A DNA stretch of 33,917 nucleotides from contig JAICUF010000018.1 of assembly GCA_025935995.1 (NCBI GenBank), forward strand, positions 1 through 33,917, in the 5' to 3' direction. This document shows positions 27,243 to 33,917 of this stretch, one piece after another (positions within the stretch are counted from its first letter, which is position 1; every line of letters begins with the position of its first letter). The notes under the pieces were generated by a model. It saw only the letters and a list, made by a program, of their open reading frames with translations. It did not search any database and had not been told where the DNA came from. The stretch comes from Gemmatimonadales bacterium. GTDB lineage: Bacteria > Gemmatimonadota > Gemmatimonadetes > Gemmatimonadales > GWC2-71-9. A program made the translations under genes and the position numbers.

Positions 27243-28393
27243 TGCGACGGTTCTTCCTTCCGGTACTGGGGCTGGCGTCCGCCTGCGGCGGCTACACGGC
27301 GCCCATCACGCCGACCGGCGATGTCACGCCACCCGTGGTGGCCGCGTCGCCGGCCCAGCTCGAGAGCACGCTCTTCCTCATCGGCGACGCCGGCAGTCCG
27401 GGCAAGGACGACCCGGTGCTCGCGGCCCTCACGAAGCAGGTCGAGGCCACGCCGGGCAAGCGCGTCATCGTCTTCCTGGGCGACAACATCTACCTCAAGG
27501 GGATGCCCGATACCGGCGGCGTCGGCCGGAAGGAGGCCGAGCGGCGGATCGACGAGCAGCTCAAGGTCGCGCTCAGCAGCCGCACGGAGACGTACTTCAT
27601 TCCGGGCAATCACGACTGGGGCTACATGGGCCCCAGCGGCTTCGAGGCGATCAAGCGCGAGGGCGACTACATCGACAGCAAGGGCGCGCCGTTCGCGCGG
27701 ATGGTGCCGCACGGCGGCTGCCCCGGGCCCGAATACGTCGATCCGAGCCCGCATCTCCGGATCGTCATGATCGACACGCAGTGGTGGCTGCACGACTACG
27801 ACCGCCCGCGCGATTCGACCTCCGCCTGTCCCTTCTACACACCGGCGGCCGTCGTCAATGCGCTCAACCGGCAGCTCCTGACTGCGGGCGACCGCCACGT
27901 GATCGTCGCCGGCCATCACCCGCTCGCCTCCGGCGGCATGCACGGCGGCAACATCGGCTTCTCGACCCACATCTTTCCACTGCGGGAGCTCCGGCCGTGG
28001 CTCTACATCCCGCTGCCGATCATCGGCTCCTACTACGCCTTCAATCGCGAGCAGGGCTCGTCCGATCAGGACATCGCTGGGCCCAAGAACGAGCGGATGC
28101 GGCGCGCGCTCGAGCTCGTCTTCTCGGTCCGAAAGCCGCTCGTCTACGCCGCGGGCCATGACCACGGGCTCCAGGTCCTGACCGGCCGCACGGCACGGCA
28201 CCTCCTCGTCAGCGGCGCGGGCATCATCAACCACGAGGAGCGGGTCGCCTACACCTCCCGCACCGAATACGCGGCGTCGCTGCCCGGCTTCATGCGGCTC
28301 GACATCCTCAAGGACCGGCAGGTGCGGCTCGGCGTCGAGACGGTGGACGACAAGGGTGTCATCACCGAAACCTTCGCCGAATACCTGAAGTAG
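27242..28393 (+). CDS. Secreted calcineurin-like metallophosphoesterase
   Basis: TLFLIGDAGSPGKDDPVL, VIVFLGDNIYLKGMP, FIPGNHDWGYMG, VIVAGHHPLASGGMHGG, YAAGHDHGLQ; TGATG junction. Confidence 0.93.
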   Translation: MRRFFLPVLGLASACGGYTAPITPTGDVTPPVVAASPAQLESTLFLIGDAGSPGKDDPVLAALTKQVEATPGKRVIVFLGDNIYLKGMPDTGGVGRKEAERRIDEQLKVALSSRTETYFIPGNHDWGYMGPSGFEAIKREGDYIDSKGAPFARMVPHGGCPGPEYVDPSPHLRIVMIDTQWWLHDYDRPRDSTSACPFYTPAAVVNALNRQLLTAGDRHVIVAGHHPLASGGMHGGNIGFSTHIFPLRELRPWLYIPLPIIGSYYAFNREQGSSDQDIAGPKNERMRRALELVFSVRKPLVYAAGHDHGLQVLTGRTARHLLVSGAGIINHEERVAYTSRTEYAASLPGFMRLDILKDRQVRLGVETVDDKGVITETFAEYLK

Positions 28394-28400
28394 GCCACCG

Positions 28401-30983
28401 ATGCGACTGCCAGCCGCGATCGCCGCTCTCGTCCTCCTCGCCACCGGGCCGGTCGCCGGGCAGTCGGCCCGGCCGGTGGTGGGGTCCGACACCGTCCTCA
28501 CCTACGCCGACAGCAGCTTCGTGGCAGGCGGCTTCCACCGGTTCCTCTTCGGCCGCGAGTACCGCAAGGTATGGGAGCGCCCGATCCGGGCGCCCGTGCT
28601 CGACCTCGCCCGGTTCGACGGCGGGCTCAAGCCCACCAAGCTGGGCGGCGGCCTCCAGACGAAGTCGCTCCGGTTCGAGAGCGGCGACGGCCGGGAATGG
28701 GTCTTCCGCACCGTCCGGAAGGACGCGCGGCTCATCCTTCCCGAAGGCCTCCGCCGCTCCTTCGTGGCCGAGCTCGTCAACGACCAGCTCAGCCACTCGA
28801 ATCCAGGCGGAGCGCTCACCGTCCCGGTGATGCTCGACCAGCTGGGCGTCCTCCACGCGACGCCGCAGTTCGCCGTGATGCCGGACGATGCCAGACTCGG
28901 GGAGTACCGTGAGGCGTTCGCCGGCAAGCTCGGGCTCCTCGAGGAATTTCCCGACGACGGCCCCGACGGAACGCCGGGGTTCGCGGGGTCCACCAAGATC
29001 GGCAACAGTCTCGATCTGCTCGAGAAGCTCAACGACGATCCGGACGACCGCGTGGACACGCGGAAGTTCCTCACCGCCCGCCTCTTCGACCTCCTGATCA
29101 ACGACTGGGACCGCCACAAGGACCAGTGGAAGTGGGCCCGCTTCGATCGGGGCGACGGGCACGTCTGGGAGCCGATCCCTCGCGATCGCGACCAGGCCTA
29201 CATCTGGTTCGACGGGGTCTTTCCCAGCCTCGCACGGTTCGGCGCGCCCAAGCTCATCGGCTTCGACTCGACCTACCCGAGCCTGCAGGGCCTCACGCTG
29301 AATGGCCGCGAGCTCGACCTCGCCCTCCTCAACGGCCTCGAGTGGCCGGTGTGGGACTCCGTCGCCCACTTCGTGCATGACCGCCTGACCGACCAGGTGA
29401 TCGACTCCGCGCTCACGCTCATGCCGCTCGAATATCAGCGGCTCACGAGCGAGCGGGTGGCCCGGGTGCTGAAGGCGCGACGGGAGGCGCTTCCGGCGGA
29501 GGCCCGACGGTTCTACGAAATGCTGGCGAAGACGGTGGACATCCATGCGACCGATGCGCGCGATCTCGCGCTGATCGATCGGGACAGTGCGGGCGGGGTG
29601 CGCGTCCGTCTCATCGACGCGCGGAAGAAGGAGCCCGGCGCGGTGGCCGCGCGTGAGCCCTACTTCGACCGCCGCTTCCTGCCGAAGGAGACCAGCGAGA
29701 TCCGCGTCTATCTCCACGGCGGGGGCGACAGCGCGATCGTGCGGGGCCGGAGCGAGCGGGGCATCAAGCTCCGCGTAATCGGCGGCAAGGGCGACAACCG
29801 GCTGGTGGATTCGTCGCGGGTCGCCCTGGACGCGCACGCCACCCACTTCTACGACAACGGCCCGGGCCCGCACGAGCTGACCTACGGACCGGACACGCTC
29901 TTCAGCCGGCGGCCGCAGCTCGTCGAGCACGGCGACACGCTCATCCCCCCGCCGGATTTCGGGAAGAGGATGGCCCCGGCGCTCCGGTTCCGTTATTCGA
30001 CCGACGTCGGCATCCTCTTCGGTGCGGGCATCACCGTGGACCAGTATGCCTTCCGGACCTGGCCGTTCTGGTACTCCACCTCCGTCTGGGCGGAACGCGG
30101 CACCGGCCCGAACGACACCCGGGTCACGGGCGGCGCGGACATCTATCGAGAGCACCATTCGTCGCATTTCCGCCTCTTCGGGCAGATCTCGGGACTCGAG
30201 CTGATCCGCTACTACGGACAGGGCAACGAGACCGTGCGCCCCGACGAGGGGCGGCCGTTCAAGGTGGAGAACACCCAGTACCGGCTCGATGCGTCGCTCG
30301 CCTTCCCGCTCGGCTCGGGCGAGTTCCGCATCGGCCCCACGCTCCAGTACACCACGAGCGGCGGCGACAGTCTCTCCTTCATCGAACGCACCGCGCCCTA
30401 CGGCTCCGGCGACTTCGGTCAGGCAGGCGGCCAGTTCTATGCGTCGCTCGACACCCGCGACAATCCCGGCATGCCCCGGCGCGGCGTCCGGCTGCTCGCG
30501 AGCGGGTCGCTCTTCCCCGCGGTCTGGAGCGTGACCGGCACCTTCGGCGAGGTGCATGGCGAGGCGGCGACCTACCTCGGCGCGAAGCTTCCCCTCGAGC
30601 CGGTGCTGGCGCTGCGCGTCGGCGGGAAGAAGGTCTGGGGCGACTACCCCTACTTCGAGTCGGCATTCCTGGGCGGCCCCGAGGACCTGCGCGGCTTCGA
30701 CATGAACCGGTTCGCGGGCGATGCCTCGGTCTGGGGCAACGCGGAGCTGCGCCTCCGGCTCGGTGCGCTGCACCTGCTCGTCCCGGGGAGCATCGGCATC
30801 CATGGGATGGCCGATCTCGGCCGCGTCTGGGCGCCGGGAGAGACCTCGGACCGCCTGCATCACGCCTTCGGCGGCGGCCTCTGGTTCAGCGTCGACGGCC
30901 CGGTGACGACGCTCAGCCTCACGATCGCGCACAGCGACGAGCGCAGCACCGGCTTCTACGCCCGGGCGGGGTTCGGCTTCTGA
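28401..30983 (+). CDS. Kinase-like domain fused to Omp85/BamA-type outer-membrane barrel
   Basis: Signal peptide; WVFRTVRKD, DLLINDWDRHKDQWKWARFD, EPIPRDRDQAYIWFDG kinase-like motifs; C-terminal FLGGPEDLRGFDMNRFAGDASVWGNAELRLRLG barrel; terminal Phe. Confidence 0.8.
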   Translation: MRLPAAIAALVLLATGPVAGQSARPVVGSDTVLTYADSSFVAGGFHRFLFGREYRKVWERPIRAPVLDLARFDGGLKPTKLGGGLQTKSLRFESGDGREWVFRTVRKDARLILPEGLRRSFVAELVNDQLSHSNPGGALTVPVMLDQLGVLHATPQFAVMPDDARLGEYREAFAGKLGLLEEFPDDGPDGTPGFAGSTKIGNSLDLLEKLNDDPDDRVDTRKFLTARLFDLLINDWDRHKDQWKWARFDRGDGHVWEPIPRDRDQAYIWFDGVFPSLARFGAPKLIGFDSTYPSLQGLTLNGRELDLALLNGLEWPVWDSVAHFVHDRLTDQVIDSALTLMPLEYQRLTSERVARVLKARREALPAEARRFYEMLAKTVDIHATDARDLALIDRDSAGGVRVRLIDARKKEPGAVAAREPYFDRRFLPKETSEIRVYLHGGGDSAIVRGRSERGIKLRVIGGKGDNRLVDSSRVALDAHATHFYDNGPGPHELTYGPDTLFSRRPQLVEHGDTLIPPPDFGKRMAPALRFRYSTDVGILFGAGITVDQYAFRTWPFWYSTSVWAERGTGPNDTRVTGGADIYREHHSSHFRLFGQISGLELIRYYGQGNETVRPDEGRPFKVENTQYRLDASLAFPLGSGEFRIGPTLQYTTSGGDSLSFIERTAPYGSGDFGQAGGQFYASLDTRDNPGMPRRGVRLLASGSLFPAVWSVTGTFGEVHGEAATYLGAKLPLEPVLALRVGGKKVWGDYPYFESAFLGGPEDLRGFDMNRFAGDASVWGNAELRLRLGALHLLVPGSIGIHGMADLGRVWAPGETSDRLHHAFGGGLWFSVDGPVTTLSLTIAHSDERSTGFYARAGFGF

Positions 30984-30985
30984 CG

Positions 30986-31636
30986 CTGGGAGCCGAGCCC
31001 GCGCGGTGGCGGCAGCTCTGGCGCCGGCTCGGCGCCCGCGGCGAGGCCGACACGGCCCTCGCCGTCATCCTCGGCCACTACGGCTCCGATCGCCGTGCCT
31101 ACCACGATCTTCGCCACCTCACCGAGTGCCTCGCCCTCTTCGACGAGGTGTCGTCGCGCGCGCGCCAGCCCGATGAGGTGGAGGCAGCGCTCTGGTTCCA
31201 CGACGCGATCTACGACCCCGACGCCGGCGACAACGAGGAGCGGAGCGCCGCGCTCGCCGAAACGCTCCTCGGGGGAGCCGGCGTCCGGACCGAGCACCTA
31301 GCGGAAATCCGCCGGCTGATTCTCGCGACCGGGCATCGCGGCAGCCGCGATGCGTCGGACGACGCCGCGCTCATCACCGACATCGACCTGGCGATCTTCG
31401 GCAGCGATCCCGCGCGGTTCGACGAGTACGAACGCGACATCCGGCGCGAGTATGCCTTCGTCCCCGACGGCGAGTTTCGCCGGCGCCGCGCGCAGATCCT
31501 CGAGTCGTTCATGGCCCGGCCGACCGTCTTCGCCACACCGTGGTTCATCGAGCGGCTGGAGACCCGTGCCCGCGCGAACCTTGGCCGGTCGATCACATCC
31601 CTCAGATTGGTTGACCCCCCGGCCCCGGGAGCCTAG
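30986..31636 (+). CDS. HD-superfamily metal-dependent phosphohydrolase (putative CTG start at 30986 or 30980)
   Basis: In-frame RAYHDLRHLTECLALFDEV (upstream of GTG 31148) plus VEAALWFHDAIYDPDAGDNEERSA; no ATG/GTG/TTG 5' of 31148 in this frame. Confidence 0.85.
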   Translation: MGAEPARWRQLWRRLGARGEADTALAVILGHYGSDRRAYHDLRHLTECLALFDEVSSRARQPDEVEAALWFHDAIYDPDAGDNEERSAALAETLLGGAGVRTEHLAEIRRLILATGHRGSRDASDDAALITDIDLAIFGSDPARFDEYERDIRREYAFVPDGEFRRRRAQILESFMARPTVFATPWFIERLETRARANLGRSITSLRLVDPPAPGA

Positions 31637-31639
31637 ATT
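31611..31639 (+). promoter_or_regulatory. Sigma70-like promoter TTGACC (31611-31616) - 17 nt - TAGATT (31634-31639) for the riboswitch-htpX-terC unit
   Basis: Hexamers and spacing; predicted TSS about 31646, right at the riboswitch 5' end. Confidence 0.65.
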
Positions 31640-31645
31640 CCGGTC

Positions 31646-31770
31646 GAGAAGGGGAGTAGCTCATCCGCCAGGGTGGCGGACGGCCGATCGTCAGGACTGC
31701 GGGCCATGGCCCGCACGGTCCGGCCGGGAAGCGAAGCCGCGGGCTTCGCGTCAGAGCGAGACCTTCGTCA
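31646..31770 (+). ncRNA. yybP-ykoY manganese riboswitch
   Basis: Conserved GAAGGGGAGTAGC ... GAGCGAGACCTTC; internal perfect helices TCCGCCA/TGGCGGA, GCGGGCC/GGCCCGC, GGAC/GTCC, GCGAAGCC/GGCTTCGC; P1 GAAGG/CCTTC. Confidence 0.93.
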
Positions 31771-31813
31771 CCCAGCGCTGCCAGGCGCGTGACGAAGGTC
31801 TCGCTCTTTTTTT
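31753..31813 (+). terminator. Intrinsic terminator overlapping the riboswitch 3' strand
   Basis: 19-bp perfect stem AGAGCGAGACCTTCGTCAC / GTGACGAAGGTCTCGCTCT (31753-31771 / 31789-31807) running into a T7 tract (31807-31813). Confidence 0.94.
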
Positions 31814-31837
31814 GGCAGCCACACACGGGATCCGACG

Positions 31838-32671
31838 ATGAACAACGTCAAGACATTCGTGCTGATGGCCGGCCTCATGGGCCTCTTCCTGCTGGCGGGC
31901 CAGCTCCTGGGCGGCGCCGGCGGACTCCTGTTCGCCCTCGTGCTGGGGGGCGCCGTCAACTTCTTCATGTACTTCTTCTCCGACCGGCTCGTGCTCCGCA
32001 TGTACCGGGCACAGCTGGTGACGGAAGCGGAGGCGCCCGAGCTCTACCGCATGGTCAACCGGCTCCGGCAGCGCGCCGGCCTCCCCATGCCGAAGATCGC
32101 GATCGCCCCGCACGCACAGCCCAACGCCTTTGCCACGGGCCGGAACCCGGAGCACGCCGTCGTCGCGGTGACCAGCGGCATCCTCAAGGCCATGCCCGCC
32201 GAGGAGCTCGAGGGAGTGATTGCCCACGAGCTGGCCCACGTGAAGAATCGGGACATGCTGACCAGCACCATCGCCGCGGGGATGGCCGGCGCGATCTCGA
32301 ACCTGCCTTATCTGTTGCTCTTCGGCGGGGGCGACGACGATGGCGGCCACCCGATGGCGCAGCTGGCGCTCGCGCTGCTGGGCCCGATCGGCGCGATGCT
32401 CATCCAGTTCGCCATCTCGCGCCAGCGGGAGTTCGAGGCCGACCGCGTCGGCGCCGAGATCGCCGGCCGGCCGCTCCCGCTGGCGCGGGCGCTCACGCGC
32501 CTCGACACCATGGCCCACCAGATTCCGATGCAAGTGGCCCCGGCGGCGGCCCCGCTCGCGCAGGTGAACCCGCTCGCCGCGTACGGGGGCGGCATCGGCC
32601 GGCTCTTCAGCACCCATCCGCCGACGGCCGAGCGGGTCGCACGCCTCGAGGCGATGGCGGCCGGCCGCTAG
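31838..32671 (+). CDS. htpX: HtpX-family zinc metalloprotease
   Basis: TM segments; GVIAHELAHVKNRDML (HEXXH); REFEADRVGAEIAG; FSTHPPTAERVARLEAM. Confidence 0.96.
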   Translation: MNNVKTFVLMAGLMGLFLLAGQLLGGAGGLLFALVLGGAVNFFMYFFSDRLVLRMYRAQLVTEAEAPELYRMVNRLRQRAGLPMPKIAIAPHAQPNAFATGRNPEHAVVAVTSGILKAMPAEELEGVIAHELAHVKNRDMLTSTIAAGMAGAISNLPYLLLFGGGDDDGGHPMAQLALALLGPIGAMLIQFAISRQREFEADRVGAEIAGRPLPLARALTRLDTMAHQIPMQVAPAAAPLAQVNPLAAYGGGIGRLFSTHPPTAERVARLEAMAAGR

Positions 32672-33598
32672 GTGGGCGTTCACCCGCCGGTCGTCTGGAT
32701 CGGCTTCTCGATCCTGGTCGCGGTGCTCCTGGCACTCGACCTCTTCGTGCTCAACCGCCGCTCCCACGTGCTCGCGCCGAAGGAGGCGCTCACGTGGAGC
32801 GGCATTCTCGTGGCGCTGGCCCTCCTCTTCGGGCTCTTCCTCATGTCGCGGGAGGGGGCCCACCACGCGCTCGAGTTCTACACCGGGTATCTGATCGAGC
32901 TCAGCCTGAGCGTCGACAACCTCTTCGTCTTCATCCTCGTCTTCCAGTACTTCGCCGTCCCCGCGAAGTATCAGCCCCGCGTCCTCAAGTGGGGCATCCT
33001 CGGCGCCATCGTGATGCGGCTCGCGATGATCATGCTCGGCGCGGCACTGCTTCAGCGATTCTCGTGGATCATCTACGTCTTCGGCGGCGTGCTGGTGCTC
33101 ACGGGGATCCGGATGGCGCGGACCAGGGACGAGGACACGATCGACCCGGCCCGGAACGTGGTCGCCCGGCTCGCGCGGCGCTTCCTGCCCTTCACGGAAC
33201 ATCACGACGGGCAGAAGTTCTTCACCCGGGTCGAGCGGGGGGCGCTCCGGGCCACGCCGCTGTTCCTCGTCCTCCTCGTGATCGAGTGGACCGATCTCGT
33301 CTTCGCGATCGACAGCATCCCGGCGATCTTCGCCGTCACGCGCGACCCGTTTCTGGTCTACAGCTCCAACATCTTCGCGATCCTCGGGCTCCGGGCCCTC
33401 TTCTTCGTGCTGGCTGGCGCGATGGACCGGTTCGTCTACCTCAAGGCCGGCGTCGCCTTCATCCTCGTCTTCGTCGGGCTCAAGATGGTGGCGACCGCGT
33501 GGGTCCATGTGCCGATCCTGCTCTCACTCGGCGTGATCATCGGCACGCTCGCGACGGCGATCGGGCTCTCGCTCCGGAAGGCGCCCGCTGGCGCCTGA
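32672..33598 (+). CDS. TerC/Alx-family membrane protein (Mn efflux family)
   Basis: YLIELSLSVDNLFVFILVFQYF, VIEWTDLVFAIDSIPAIFAVTRDPFLVYSSNIFAILGLRALFF; GTG directly abuts the htpX TAG. Confidence 0.95.
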   Translation: MGVHPPVVWIGFSILVAVLLALDLFVLNRRSHVLAPKEALTWSGILVALALLFGLFLMSREGAHHALEFYTGYLIELSLSVDNLFVFILVFQYFAVPAKYQPRVLKWGILGAIVMRLAMIMLGAALLQRFSWIIYVFGGVLVLTGIRMARTRDEDTIDPARNVVARLARRFLPFTEHHDGQKFFTRVERGALRATPLFLVLLVIEWTDLVFAIDSIPAIFAVTRDPFLVYSSNIFAILGLRALFFVLAGAMDRFVYLKAGVAFILVFVGLKMVATAWVHVPILLSLGVIIGTLATAIGLSLRKAPAGA

Positions 33599-33623
33599 GG
33601 CGGGCCGGCACGACATTCCCCCG

Positions 33624-33917
33624 ATGCCGAACCGACCCACCGGGCTCCTGGCACGCCTGGGCCTCGACCGCGCCGAGCTCCGCGCCTGGGCGATGTACGA
33701 CTGGGCCAACTCCGCCATGATGGTCGTGGTGGTCACGGCCATCTTCCCCATCTTCTTCTCCGCCGTCGCGGCGTCCGGCATGGCGCGCACCGCCGCCACC
33801 GCCCGCTTCAGCATCGCCACCACCATCGGCCTCGCCATCATCGCGGTCACGGCGCCGCTCCTCGGCACGATCGCCGACCGGACGGCGTCCAAGCTCCGGC
33901 TGCTGGGCCTCTTCCTC
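33624..33917 (+). CDS. MFS transporter, UMF1/Atg22-like family (truncated at window end)
   Basis: MPNRPTGLLARLGLDRAELRAWAMYDWANSAMMVVVVTAIFPIFFSAV, open to the window end. Confidence 0.85.
   Translation, partial: MPNRPTGLLARLGLDRAELRAWAMYDWANSAMMVVVVTAIFPIFFSAVAASGMARTAATARFSIATTIGLAIIAVTAPLLGTIADRTASKLRLLGLFL

Noticed and set aside
28362-30932. 856-aa minus-strand ORF opposite the kinase-like/Omp85 gene
   Set aside because: Shadow ORF of a high-GC gene: composition is Arg/Glu/Ala/His-rich with no recognisable domain, while the + frame has signal peptide, motifs and barrel.
31751-33508. 585-aa minus ORF opposite htpX-terC
   Set aside because: Antisense shadow of two well-recognised genes; also spans the riboswitch terminator.
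1-33917. CRISPR arrays, tRNAs, IS elements or prophage genes
   Set aside because: No direct-repeat arrays, tRNA-like cloverleafs, transposase/integrase ORFs or phage structural genes were recognised; the window looks like ordinary chromosomal gene content.

Overview
High-GC bacterial chromosomal window, probably Gemmatimonadota judging by the Ser/Thr kinase-TPR architecture and the outer-membrane protein style; the taxon is an inference. It carries about 28 protein-coding genes. I found no tRNA, rRNA, CRISPR array or transposon. Left to right: a Ser/Thr kinase-TolB-like-TPR protein (5' truncated); a minus-strand run of SAM hydrolase, Mrp ATPase, NifU-like protein, DHH phosphoesterase and an APC permease; a second APC permease; guaB; a third APC permease; a small hypothetical; two translationally coupled antiporter-like proteins (+); then on the minus strand a degenerate YcbB-type L,D-transpeptidase, a classical CPA2 antiporter and an SH3b protein. 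The + strand continues with gpmI, an OMP, fdhD, a CoA-binding protein, an OMP, mobA, mobB and moeA (a Moco block). Next is a tightly coupled envelope cluster: DUF4956, a beta-propeller lipoprotein, a metallophosphatase, a kinase-like/Omp85 fusion and an HD hydrolase. The window ends with a yybP-ykoY manganese riboswitch and intrinsic terminator controlling htpX-terC, and the start of a UMF1-type MFS gene. Most notable: (1) the complete Mn riboswitch/terminator with the membrane protease gene htpX as first gene of a terC operon, whose promoter -10 box contains the stop codon of the preceding gene; (2) the DUF4956/propeller/phosphatase/kinase-like-Omp85 cluster, a candidate undescribed envelope phosphate system with a CRP-like palindrome upstream; (3) three genes (mobA, mobB, HD hydrolase) whose conserved N-termini lie upstream of every usable ATG/GTG/TTG, suggesting CTG/ATT starts at overlapping junctions; (4) a near-consensus promoter on the minus strand whose -35 box overlaps the gpmI start codon and which predicts an almost leaderless mRNA.
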